Below, piece by piece: positions 50,674 through 63,100 of a stretch of DNA of 64,000 nucleotides (the first letter of the stretch is position 1; every line of letters starts with the position of its first letter). Origin of the DNA: Lanius collurio (taxonomy: Eukaryota; Chordata; Aves; Passeriformes; Laniidae); NCBI GenBank assembly GCA_020086605.1, contig JACBWW010000002.1, forward strand, positions 28,230,605 through 28,294,604, written 5' to 3'. The notes under the pieces are model-generated. The model was not told the DNA's origin and made no database searches. It worked only from the letters and a program-made list of their open reading frames with translations. The position numbers and the translations under genes are program-made.

Positions 50674-51265
50674 TCAAAGAATCACAGAATTGTTAGGGTT
50701 GGAAGGGACCTCTGGAGATCATCCAGTCCACCCCCCTACCCAAGGCAGGGTCACATAGAGCAGGTTGCACAAGAACATGCCCAGGTGGGTTTTCAATGTC
50801 TCCTCCAGCCAGGGAGATTTCACCACCTCCCTGGGCAGACTGTAGTAGTGCTCTGCCACCCTCAGTAAAAAAAAGTTTGTCCTTGTATGGAGTTGGAATT
50901 TCTTGTGTTTTGATTTATGGCTATTGCTCCTGATCCTGTCTCTGGGCGCCACTGAAAAGAGTCTGGCACCAACCTCTTGACACCCCCCCTTGAGATATTT
51001 ATGTGCATTAATGAGATCCCTTCTCAGGCTTTTCTTCTCCAGGCTGAACAGGCCCAGCTCCCTCAGTCACTCCTCAAAAGAGATACTCTAGACCCCACAT
51101 TGTCTTTGTGGCCTCCATTGGACCCACTCCAGTAGCTCCTTGTCTTTCTTGAGCCCAGAACTGGACACAGCATTCCAGAGGTGGCCTCACCAGTGCTGAA
51201 TACAAGGGCAGGATCACCTCTCTTGACCTCCTGGCCACACTGCTCCTGATACACCCCAGGATGTT
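50674..51265 (-). mobile_element. CR1 LINE, 5'-truncated, antisense to AKT3
   Basis: The + strand begins with AATCACAGAATTGTTAGGG and GTTGGAAGGGACCTCTGGAG, the reverse complement of the avian CR1 3' end; read on the minus strand the element finishes with ATTCTGTGATTCTTTGA, the CR1 terminal repeat. The minus strand translates into the end of the CR1 reverse-transcriptase ORF: LRELGLFSLEK-like, DLINAHKYLKGG, RDRIRSNSHKSKHKKFQL and LPREVVKSPWLEE. It is dead. A stop codon (51,067-51,069) replaces a residue in the conserved block before LRELGL, and roughly 10 bases appear to be missing near 51,151, shifting the frame. Only the last ~600 bases are present, the usual result of incomplete reverse transcription. 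Confidence 0.96.
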
Positions 51266-53367
51266 TATTTGATTGACTTCAAAGTACCACTAGTTTACTA
51301 CCTGTCCACTAGGAGGTTGGATTTCACTGGCAATGCCAGGAGTGAAAGTAAAACTTGAAAGCAAACTGGAGTAAAACATGAATATTTTTCTTTCTGCTTT
51401 AAATAAAATGCAGTGACAACTGTACATGAAATGCTCTTTGCCCAGTGTGACACTTAAAGGAAAGGACCATGTTGTTGGCGGTGTTTCTTAGTCTCTTAAG
51501 CTCACAGAAGTAGCCCAGACAGCTTGCTGACCTCAGATGGACCTTTAAGTCTCTGACTTGTCAGACAAGAAGGGCAGCACTCTTAATTGGCATTCAGATC
51601 ACAGGCAGGCACTGGGCTCAGCGCATAGCCAAGTACTGCTTTAGGATTTAGACAAAGCCACTCTGGCAAAACATCCCAGTTGTCAGGGTAGCTGGCTGTT
51701 TCCTAAAGAACTGTTACATAATGGAGAGACTGAGAAAAGCTTTAGGATGCAAATTTTTTTTAAAGTAAAAATTAAAAAAAAAAAGGGAAAAAAGAAAGTG
51801 GCGGTAATTTGTGAAAAGAAACATCCCCCCTCTCCTCGGATGATCTCATTCATTGTTTCTTCCTTCTGTTTAACTTCTCAGGGTCATAAATGTAGTTTAC
51901 TGTTTAAAACCGTAGTGATGTCACTCCAAAGGTATTTTGTGGAAGTGGGGAAGGGAATTATGTGAAAGTATTTGGGAATCAACACTTAGAGATTTATTAG
52001 TCTTACTAGAGGTCAGCTATTTGCATTTCTTCTTCTTTGTGCTTAGTGTAATGTAAACTGGGAATTCAGCTATAGAGTGAATGTTTACATTTGAGACATC
52101 CCGTGGAACAGAAGCGAACGTTGTGTTTATTGCTCCAGCTGCCTTCTCGAGTGAAATCGTGATCTAAAGTCTCGCTGGTCCCAGGCCAGATTTCCAACCT
52201 GCCCCCTGTGCTGTTCCCCTACACAGTGCCAGGGTTTGACACTCCCTGGTACTGTTTCTCTCTGCAGCCTCCAGCATGACATCAGCCCCAAGCGCTGCTC
52301 CCAAAGCCACTCACAGCCCCTGCCCGTGCTGGGAACGGGATAGAAGGGGAGGAACCGCTTTGCGCTGCCTTGGGGCTGTGACAGTGAGCACCACAAAGGC
52401 AGCTTCAAAAGAGTTGCTATACTGTGGTTAGAGTGGTGCAGGGGACTCTGATCTCCATCGCAGTATGCTTGCTCTGTCATGGGTGTTGTGGTGTAAGAAA
52501 ATTTCGTACAGTCTGCCTTAGTTGTAAATGTATTACAGTGATTTGTTTATAATATGGCCCTGTTTAACAAACTGCTTTTGAAAGTGTACTTATTTAAAAT
52601 ATTTGTACAAGTAGTGCTTTCTTTGTTAAACAACAAACCAGTTGATTGGAGTAGTGACACCCCATCCACTGAAGAAGGATTTCAGAGGCTATGTATGTTT
52701 TCTATAAGCTTATGATCTTGTTTGTTTTGGAGATTTTTTGTTCCAGGAAATTAGGAGGAATGTCAAGTATAGAGGCAGCCAGAGAACACAACTTACAGCA
52801 CATGTTTTTGTAGGGAGAGTGTATTCTTTCTAGATGCTTGGTATGTGAGGAGGGATGCTGTTAGGTGTTTGAGGGGTCTTTACAGAAACACTTAAATGTC
52901 ACTAACTTAATTTCTTACCAAGACACTAAATTACATTTTCTAGCTGGTCTGTAAGCAACACTTTTCCATTGCAGCAAATAATTAAAAGGAGTGAAAGACA
53001 ATGAAAGATCTGTTTGGGAAGTCTCAACTATTGGTAATATACTTAGCAGTATCAATAACCATGCCCAAAACATGTTGCCAGTAGCCATAACCCAAAACAG
53101 CTACGAAGCCATGCCAAAGTAGCCTACCACTATTCCTGTTCCTTGAGTTGTGTTTTGTTTGCTTTGTTGGTGCCCTGCCTTATGGACAGGGTAGTTCACT
53201 GGTCCCACTTGCCAGGGCTGTATGAACAGCAACAGCTTTAGTGGTCACCCTTGTGCAGGCTTTGGTGCTCTGGAGTGTTTGATTTGACCACTGCATTGTC
53301 CATGCCAGGTTGTTTCTGGCAGCCTTTTTAGTTACTAGTTTGTTCACTGCTAGTTATTTCTGAAACT

Positions 53368-53378
53368 GGGGGGGGGGG
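53368..53378. repeat. G11 homopolymer
   Basis: Eleven consecutive G residues on the + strand. The length is prone to sequencing error and polymorphism. Confidence 0.9.
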
Positions 53379-55791
53379 TCTGCTCCCATTAGCTAGGCCT
53401 CTTAGCTTGCTCTGACACAGTCTGGGAGCTGCAGCAACTCTGTTGCTTTGCATCTCCTATCATAGCAGCCCTAAATGTTTGATTTTTGTAATGGACAGTC
53501 ATGTATACAGCTGGTATGGAGCCCTTGCCACAAAAGGGAGACTTTGTGAAGAGAGGTTTTCCTTTTCTTACCAACAATTAAACTCATTAAAACTTTTGGC
53601 TAAAGTTTAGCTAACAAAGCTTCCAGGCTACAACTGTGGGCTACGTTACTTCATTTGGAGGATGTCGAACACTGTTAGATTCCTCATGCTTTCTTCAGCA
53701 TAATTTCTCTGGCATTGAAAGTTAGTTCTCTTAAACATGGAGACTTCAAAATAATGTGAGAAATAGACACAAGGGCTGTGTAGGTGTGGTACGTTGGCTC
53801 ATGCTAATCATCTTTTTGTTCCTGATGGATGGTAGCTAACAAATTGCTCATAGAATACTGAAAGGAAGGACTGATTGTCCCCTTCAGATTTCACCCTGCT
53901 TGCTTACCTGAGCTTTTAGAAAGTGCAGCTGGTTCTCCCTGAAGTTCCTCCATCTTCCTGCAGAAATCCAGCAGTCACATCTGACCTTCTCAGATCTAAT
54001 GCATGTGTAATCACAGTATGCTGTTTTGCAGGAAGAATATAATCTTGACATAGTAGTCTCATATGGGACTTGTTAGGAATGTTAGCTAAGAACTTTAGTG
54101 TGATCCAAAAATATCAGTCCTTTTCATCTGCCCAACTCTGTTTCTAGGAAGATCTCACCTTTCATCAGAATACATGCAAAAATGAAAAATCTGGATGCAG
54201 CATTCATGGAAAACATTTTTTTTTAAGAATGCAATAAAACAGTAAATCAGAGATAACTGTAGTTCTATAAGGCTCAGATCTCCTGTTAAAATTATGTTTC
54301 TTTCTTCTCTGGAGTCCATGCCTGACTATTATTTTTATTTTCTTCTTTGAATGATGTACTTAAAGCAAGCAATTTCAAAGCATTTTGAGAATGTTACCAT
54401 ATTGATCTCATATACATGCCTAAATTTATGTCTTGTATTAAAGTATATGTAAACATAAGCACAGATTTTTCAGGATGCTGATTGTAAAGCTTTAATGTTT
54501 TTAACAAATAGTGTACATTTCTTTACAAATGCTGATAGTGACTTCTGTTATGTACTCTTTAGGTCTCTCTCATAACTTTTATTTCAAACACAGAAATACT
54601 ACATACTTGTGTACGTAAATGGGAAACCAGACACTATCCTCCTCCTTACATTGGAATTCAATACACTATTTCTCCTAATTAGTTGCCTTTGAGTCTCACA
54701 AAGAGTCTCAAGTAAGCAAACCAAAAGCGGATGTGTGTGCGTGTAAATTTGTGTGGTGATATGAACGAGTACTGAACACCCTTATAGATGTATTTTCTAC
54801 TTAGCATATAGCTGAGTTACTAGGCAATAAAATAGCAGAACCATACTTGTGTATCTGCTTAGAGCTGCTGAAGCATTTCACAGCTGTTTGTTCCCCCCTT
54901 CCAACCTCTTCATGTGGTGACAGTAGAAGTTACTGTTCCCATCAGAAATCCTGTAACAAATTAATAACTCTTAGCCCGTTTTACTACAAAATCAGAAGAT
55001 TTTGCTTAAACTATTACATATCAGTTCATGTGATGAGATGGAGAGATTGTGATACACTGAAATTAGCTAAGCTAATGTCTGTCTCTCCCTAGAAGGGCAA
55101 AGAAGTTGGCCTTTACATGTGCCTTTCAGCTACATCTTCTGCTGTAGGAGCAGTTTTCATCTAAGCAAGCAGTGTTAGTTCAGGGAATTCAACTGGCATA
55201 AAAGAGATATCCCCTAACAAAAAGAAGTCTAACTGCTTTGGCTTTACTGCAGGTTGGATGAATGGTGGTGGTGATGATATGCAGCATTTGATATTTTGAT
55301 ATTTGATTTTTTTTGACATTTGATATTTTTTCAGTGGCTGAGTGCTGCTGTATGGTGAAATTTGATTTTGGATTATTATGCAGTGAGAGCTAGGAACACA
55401 AATCATGAAGATGACCAATGCAAGACAATGTTAGAGCTGTTAGTGTACATGGAAAGCTTAAAGTAACTGAATCTTGTGTTTCTTCATGTTTGAATATACA
55501 ACCTGTAGATACAGTCATCCTTTATTTTTGTTTTATAACTTAGAAAATTTTTCTTTTTTTTAAAGAAAGAAGCAGCAGAAAAAACCCAAGTTGTCTATGT
55601 CATTGTGGGGATTGCTCGTACAATGGAAATTGTTGGGCTCACTATGTATATCTTTTCCATAAGAGCTAATAGAGTAAATGAGAGTACCTATTGGTTTGCT
55701 AGCCTCTGTTTGGGCTTCCCAAAGGATGCTGTCTCTGGAAGAAGCCCAAAAATTAGCTTTTCCTGGAATTTTCTAGACAATGCTTCCTGCC

Positions 55792-55810
55792 TTTTTTTTT
55801 TTTTTTTTTT
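55792..55810. repeat. T19 homopolymer
   Basis: Nineteen consecutive T residues. This may be a relic of an antisense poly-A tail, but no retrocopy body is recognisable on either side. Confidence 0.9.
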
Positions 55811-56337
55811 AGATTTTGTATTACTACAACTTTTTATTAATCTTTTTGGTCATTCTTTTGGCCTCTTAGGGAATATTTCTGTGAATACAGTATGTATTGC
55901 TTGGCTGGCCCAGCACAACTGAAGAATTTGTATAATTTCCAGCTGAGTAGATGTTGGGAAGAAAGTAATGGTGGTTAAAAATACATAGAGCTCTCTTAAT
56001 CACCCAGTGTGGTTGTCCAGAAAAACAAGTCTTCTGTTACAGATAGAAAAAGTATTAGAAGGACCTCAGGTGCGTGTTAATGCTGGTGAAGGATGTCAAG
56101 TAAGCTGGTCAACAGTAGACTGTCTCCAGGTCTTGGAAAAGTGCTGTGCTGTAAATTTTCTTATGCTGATCGTAGATTTTTCTGCCTGTTTCACCAAAGG
56201 TAAAGGAGCCTCTTTCTTTCTTTTGCCTGTCCTTCTTTTAGTACTGTGTATTTATCATCTGTAGCCCTTCCTCCCAGTAGTGTTCTTACTCCCTGAGAAG
56301 TCCTAGTCTTAGCTTGTTAAGCTTTTCATTTGCGGAC

Positions 56338-56351
56338 AAAAAAAAAAAAAA
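56338..56351. repeat. A14 homopolymer with A-rich continuation
   Basis: Fourteen A residues are followed by GAAAAAGAAAAA. Confidence 0.9.
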
Positions 56352-57748
56352 GAAAAAGAAAAATCTCTCAGCAGGTGCTGAATACAAAATTATTCAGTTC
56401 AGTGGTTAAAATTTGGCAAATTCTTTGGTGGGGGAGTTGGATTTTAGCTATCTGTAGGTGGCACTGCCAGGCTTATGGAATTAGCACATTATGGTTTGAC
56501 TTTGGAGAAATCCACTAGACTTGTTCGTCTTGGACTCACCAAGAAATGAATTACTGTGATGGAGCATTTGCAATTGCTGAAAACTAAGCTGTGTAGATGG
56601 CATGAAAGGCTGAGATGGACTAGAAAAATGCTTGAATACATAATATTAATAAAATATAAAAAGTGGTAGAGGTGCTTTGTAAGTATTTTATATTCATTAA
56701 ACAGAAGGAAACGTGCACTCTGACCAAAACACTTACTTGGAACATATTAGAATGAGCAGCTGTCTACAAGCAAGAATTTTCACCACCCATTGTTTGATAG
56801 GGCTAGAAGTAAAATAATTGTTATTAAAAAAATAAATCTTGTCTTATTTCTGTGAAAAAGGGAACTCCTGAACACTGAAGGTTTACTGTTTTCATGGTGC
56901 TCTTTAGCAATTGTCCTTATTTTCCTATTCATGATGAGTGTTAGATGAGTGACCTGACAATGTAGGCCTGTTAAGTTATTTAATGCCAACGTCGTCTTTT
57001 AACTGGTGGCCCTTCAATGATAAGTATGAACTTAGCATAGGGGCTCTGAACTGAGAGGATAGCAAATTTTAAGCAGGAGGCTAGAACCTTAGCTCACTTT
57101 GGTTTACAGATTGCAACCAACACAATACTGAACAGGTATAGGAAAAAACCCCACCAAAGTGTAGGAAAACAGCTAATTATAGTAATTGCAGCTGGTTTCA
57201 AAGTACTTCTAACAGTTTGTGCATAATGCTTACTTGAAAGCATCAAATGGGCGCTAGTTGTGAAATAGAACACCTGTTTGTTGTTGAGCATGTGTTTATG
57301 CAGATGATTTTTGTTGTCAAAGCACCTTGATGTAGAGTAGTCCTGTTTACATTTACATTCTCCCCAAAGGATTAACAGTGTTCTCTCAATAAATTTACAG
57401 TCTATTCTCCTCTCAAAGGCTGCTGTTTGGAGGGTGGTGTGAACAAGGCAACAAGTGCTCGCTAATCACTTGAATATACATAATTAGCGACAGTCTGGTG
57501 CACTGGAGTCTTTGTACAGCCACAGAAGTACTGATTGGCAGCAGCAGATAACAATAGTCGTGGCAAGGTGGTATTTGTTGAATATTTGAAGGTGTTTTTC
57601 TTTTATATTTGCAGTAGGCATTTTGAGTTAATTACACTATTATTCTGGAACACACTTACTATGTTACTTTAATGTCAGAGTTAAAGATCAGTCATGTGGC
57701 CTGTTGTACACAAAGGAGTAAAACCTTTAGTAAATACTTTACTTCTTT

Positions 57749-57830
57749 TGAGGCTAAGATGGATTTTTTTCTTCCTTCATAATTTTATGAGACTAAGATG
57801 GATTCCATTTTTTTTCCTTCTTGATTTTAT
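57749..57830 (+). repeat. Two-copy 39-43-bp tandem duplication
   Basis: TGAGGCTAAGATGGATT (from 57,749) recurs as TGAGACTAAGATGGATT (from 57,788). Each is followed by a T-rich run, CCTTC and a TTTTATG motif. The copies differ by several substitutions and a small insertion. Confidence 0.75.
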
Positions 57831-59119
57831 GTAACCCAAAGTCAAACTGGAAAGTATGACTAAAAATTTGGGAGATGAATGTGTATGATGATACTCTTGT
57901 ATTCAGCAGTGATTAGTTTTGCAACTGGCTCACTGACAGGTTCAGTACTTTGGAAAACAAACACAAAATCATTAATGATAAAATTTATGGGTGACATACG
58001 CAGTAATTAATAAATAACACTGGAAAATTATTTGGATTGCTCTTTGTGTTTGTTATGTTCAAACAATTTTTTTTTAATATGGCAAAATGCTTAACATCAA
58101 TTTAACTAAAGGGAGAATACTTCAAGTAGACCATGATCATCTAGAAAATCAGTTGAGTCACTGAGGTTAATTTGTATGAAACTCATCAAATTTCCTCTTA
58201 TTGACACGGTAATTAATAGTCTTTGTGTATAGGTTAGAAACTTTGAATATTGTATCGTGGATTTATTCAGGCTTCTTCTATTATGTGAATTATATTTTCA
58301 TAAGGAAAAAAGAATTCATACTTTGGATGAAACAACTGTGAGGTTTGCTTCTAAGAGCAAAACTGTTAGAAGACAGTGTTGACTAATTATTAAAGGTTCC
58401 ATATCAAAACAGAAGTAAACATGGAGCAGAATTTTGTCAGGCTGCTTCCTGACTTCTGCCTAAGCAGTACTTTCATTGATGTAATGAGTAATGGCAATTA
58501 GAATTGTTATTAATATTTTGAGGTGTCTCCAAAATGAAAAGGACTGCAGGTGTGCTGGAGGATGAGGTTAGAATTCTCAGTGGTACTGCTAATGTGGAGA
58601 CCTGGTTTGTGTGAGGAGCTGGAAGCTGTTCAGGGGGAGCAAGTTTCATATGCACTGTAGTGTGATCTACTTGAGAAGGAAGTTAATGGAGAATGAGTGG
58701 CTAGGTAAGAAGCTCTTCAGAGAAATGTCCAGTAGGTACCATGGATGACAAACTGGACATTAATTATATCTCACTGTTGTGAAGAAGGCAAACACATGCA
58801 TGCAAAAACCGTGATAGAACCTGTAAGATACATCTTTCTGTTCCATTGAGCATTTAAGGTCTTAGCTGGACAAATGCATCCATTTCTGAGGCTGAAGTTC
58901 AAGATTATAAAGACTATAATATAGAGATCAGCGGTAAGAGAGATCAATGATTTTGGGACCTATATATATAGTACAGCCTGGAAGAATTGCAATGTCTGAG
59001 GCTAAATAAGAAAAGAGAAGTGATAATATGATGTGTTCTTCATGTGCACACAGAGAGAAGAAATTGTGGTTTTAAATTGTTGCAATGCAGTTTGACTTAA
59101 AAATCAGGAAACCTTTTTT

Positions 59120-60130
59120 GAAGTGAGCATCCCATGAGAAACAGCCAACTGAGTTGTACCAATGGCCCATCTAGCCCAGCATTCTGTCTGCTGTGGTGGC
59201 AGAGGATGTACTGTTTAGAGACCTTGCAGGTTTGGCCCTTTTCTTGCTTCTCATTCCCCTCACACTTTTCTAGTGTCCAGAACTGTTGCATTAGTAACGT
59301 TAGATGGCATTATCTATGGACATGTTTCACCAAGGGCCCTAACTATTGCACTGTGGGATTTGGTGAGCAGCAGTTCTGCACTTACCTCCTGCCTTCACAA
59401 TTTTGGAAACTTCAACCTTCTCTTCTCCAAACTAAAGAGCTCCTGTCTTTTCACCCTCTCTTAGAAAAGGTGGCTGTTCCGACACCTAGATCATTGTGAT
59501 TTCCTTTCTTTGTTATTTCTCATAATTCCAATACATTCTTCTTGAGACTTGGAGACAAAACTGTGCAAGGTAATGAAGATGTGGGCACAGCACTGTTTTC
59601 TGAATCAGCAAAATAACATCCTTTCTCTTGTTCTCAGTATGCTTTCTGACATGCCCAACATTTTGTCAGGTGTTTTTGGCTGTTGTTGACATGAACTTAC
59701 AATTTCATGGAGCTGTCAGTGATGAATCCAGGACTCAACTAAAGTATAATTTATTTTTCTGAAGTAAACATTGTTAGGCATAGTTTGCATTATTTTTTTC
59801 CTAGATATATTGCCTCACATTTATCTACCCAATGTTAATTTTTCATCTTTGCCCACTCAGTTTTGTGAGATCAGATCCTTCTGTTCTCCTGTGCCATAGA
59901 TGTGACATTTGACTACTGGCTACAGTGTAGTATCATTTGTAAGCTGTGAGATGTCACAGGTCACACCACTGTCCAGGTCACTGAGGAAGATGTCGTATGA
60001 AAATTATGCCAGCCTTGATTGCTAGGAGACCTTCTGACTCTCTCTTTCTTATGCTGACATATTTTATCATCTTTCATTTTCAGTTAGACAACTTTTCATG
60101 CTTCATCCTGATGTTTTCCATATAAGCCCC
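59120..60130 (-). mobile_element. Ancient CR1-type LINE relic, antisense to AKT3
   Basis: Reading along the + strand, landmarks appear in the order of a reverse-complemented old amniote CR1: CCATCTAGCCCAGCATTCTG (about 59,167-59,186), TCTTCTCCAAACTAAAGAGC (about 59,422-59,441), AATTCCAATACATTC (59,525-59,539), GATGTGGGCACAGCACTG (59,578-59,595), ACATTTATCTACCCAATG (59,817-59,834) and CAGTTTTGTGAGATCAGATCC (around 59,860-59,878). Similarity then fades towards 60,130. The copy has deletions and many substitutions and no intact frame. It is far more diverged than the CR1 at 50.7 kb, so probably inserted long before birds diversified. Limits are approximate and the subfamily (CR1 versus L3-like) is not resolved. 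Confidence 0.75.
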
Positions 60131-63100
60131 TTTTAACTCTTCTATTAAAACATCCAAGTGGACCTTGGCAGGTGGCAAGGGGGGAGAGCTAGGAAGGGAG
60201 AATTACTTTATTTTCTTTCTTCATTATGGCAGCTGGTTTTTTTGACTTCAGTATTTTCATTAGTATTCTGCATGTTTGTAAGGTCTTTTGAGCTACTTCT
60301 TTGCCTTTTTAATAACTATTTTTCTTATTTTTACAGATATTTTCCTGTTAATGATGAATATTTGCATATCGGATTTAATTGGGCAGCTTTCTTCCAGCCC
60401 AGTGCTAAACCCACCCATGAAGCTGGGAAAGGGAGAATCTTGCACTTGAGAAGTCATATTATTTTAAAAACAATTTAATAATAGCTACAAATAATAATAA
60501 AATAGTTTTCATCCTGTTTGAAGATTCAGGGGGATCTGTGGACTACTTTGGAAGACTTTACAAAAGGTTACTGAGAAAAAACTAACCAGCTTGTCCAGGT
60601 TGTAAGCATTGGACACAGAACTTCTTTTGATATTTAGGACACTGTGTTTCTGCTGAAAAATGTTAGCATTCCATGAACTGAAAAAATTCAAAACCTATTG
60701 TGTGAAATAAAATGTTTGTGTTCCTAAATGCTTGTAATTCTTGATAGTTCCTAGGCAAGTAATGCAGAAAATGGTTTCCTTCAAGCTTTTCAAGATGCAG
60801 AGTAAGAATACAGAGAAGTAAATTAGCATAGGGAATGGGAATCATGGTTCCATTCCAGTTTCTCTTTTAATATTTAATATTTAAATGAATATTTACATCC
60901 CAGAGAGAAGAAAATAGAAAAGAAAAATGATAATATTTTCAGCATTGGAGCGAATGCCTTTAGAAGTTGAGATTCTGAGAGCCTGTGTGTTGTTGAGGAA
61001 TATGGGATTGCCTTGCCATGAGAAAGAACCTTAGTGCAGAAATGTAAAGGAGCTCTTGAATGCAGCAGCTTAAAGAGTAATGAAACTCTGTGACTGAAGG
61101 TTGAATCCAGTTGTATTCAGAATCAAGATGAGGATGATTTGAGAAAGACTGAAAAATGCTAAGGAGGATATTTTGATCGTGTCAAGACAGCGTGCATTTT
61201 GGAGGATAAGCATTTAAAAAACCAAATAGTTTTTTGCCAGTACCTGAATAATGGAAGAAAATTCTGTCACCTATTTTTTTCTTTGAAGAGTCCATACTGA
61301 ACTGATGAGATGTTCCTGTTCATCTTAGAATGTATGCTGCCATGAATAAAAATCATGAAATGCCCTATACAGATTTGCACATGAGATACTCAGATTAGCA
61401 CTGAAATGTAAATTTGGTGAGAATTTGTCCAAGACTTGCTCAGAGTTTTATTTAAATGAAACAGTAAAAATCCAGTTGCTCTTTGCTGAAGTCACTCCTG
61501 ACATGCTGAGAAACACTGCATCAGTATTAAAAGATAAAATTATTGTAGTTTCTGGTGTGTGTCATAGCTGGGTACTTCTATTGCTGCCAGTTTTGCACTT
61601 TCCTACTCAGTATCATGGTAAGAGCTCTTCTATTGAATGTGGAGTGTCTGCATTCCTCCCTTCCTGTGTTTTTTTCATTTTCTCATTGTGTTGTTAAGCC
61701 CATTAGGTCCTTGCATTTTTCTAAGTGAAGGTACTGATTTATGGTAATGAAATAATTTCTTACAATATTGTTTTGACATGTTAAGCAAATGGAGTTCTTT
61801 AAAGTTACTGTAAAGGCACTTTCTATAGTGTGCTTTGTGTTCTTGGACTCAGAACACTACTGTTCTCTTTGCGCTGCACAATTACAGATGTAGAGAGCTA
61901 AAGGTGTTGTGTAAGTCCCTGTTAATTTCATTCCTTAAGTGGAAGCAGGAGTGTTACTATTTTTGCACTTTCACCTAAGGAGTAAACTTGCATGAAAGAT
62001 GAAACGGGGCAGCAGGACCATCCTTTTACAAAGAGAGGGGCAACAAGAAGCTGTTTGTGTCTGTTTGAGTGCTTGTACAACAGTAGATGCACATACAGCC
62101 TCCCACTTGTTACTCACATAACCAGGTCCTTTAGACAGATGTCCATCCACTGTGTCATGGAGAGAGGGAAGTTTTGAAAACAGTATCTAAAGGATGTTTT
62201 AATTTTTATACCTAATCAGATCAAATGGTACACTGCTAATGAAGGGGGAAGTTCAGGTAGACCCTACCTGGAACATAGACCCCTTGATACCTTGTGATGA
62301 ATTCAGAAGGAATAGGATTTGCCAGCTGATGCGGTCAGTTATCTGATCTTGCTCAAAGCTGTTCCATTTCTGCCTTGCTCCACACGCTCTTTTTTTTACC
62401 TATTGGGCTAGTGAGCTGCACCAGTGGCAAATCAGACAATTAAGACCACTGGGCAGCAGGACTGGAATGAGGAGGAGGAGGAGGAGGAGGAGGAAGTAGT
62501 GTTTCTTCTCAGCAGGATCAGCTGAGGTGTTGTTGCAGGGGGCAGTAGAAGGCTTAGACAAACTTTGTTAGGGAAGCCCTTTATTTGAGTCTGGGGTGCA
62601 GGCAGAACTCCCTTATGTTTTTAAACTCATTCACAGAAAGGGGTTTAAATGAAGGTAAGTCCTTCCTTAGCCTCAGATATTGTCAAGGAATTATAGAGGT
62701 TTGATTAAATCACTTAATCCTGCAGATTTTAATGATGGCAAATCAGATATATTTATAAAAGATGAGTTATTTATTATGACAAATGAACAGATAGATCTTA
62801 ATCAGAATTACTACACAGTGTAAAAGCTAAAAAATAGCAGTCAACTATAGTATAACGTAAATGGTTTAGTGTATTACATTAAAGCAATTCTTTTAAAGCA
62901 ATTATGTTAAAGCTAGCAATAGAAACATTAAGTAGAGGGTTTGATATATCTCACCACACTCCAGTCAAGAATACTTCTTTCTCTTTCCCTCAATCCCTGG
63001 GAAATAACTGTAGAGAGGCATCCCAAACTCCACAGGAGAAACTCCACTTCAAGAAAAGGATGTGGAAGAATCTAACTTGTATGAAAGTAGACTGGACTTT

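Larger units (their letters stand above)
51266..59119 (+). other. AKT3: AKT3 intron segment between two CR1 elements
   Basis: This is AT-rich intronic DNA with a GC-richer island-like patch at about 52,130-52,490, a G11 run (53,368-53,378), a T19 run (55,792-55,810), an A14 run (56,338-56,351), a 39-bp tandem duplication (57,749-57,830) and a possible conserved block at 57,430-57,560. No exon was recognised. Confidence 0.75.

Noticed and set aside
50719..50952. 77-codon minus-strand frame as an independent gene
   Set aside because: It is the C-terminal remnant of the CR1 reverse-transcriptase ORF, broken upstream by a stop and a frameshift.
59134..59499. 121-codon + strand open frame
   Set aside because: It lies inside the ancient CR1-type element, which is on the minus strand; the frame is an antisense shadow.
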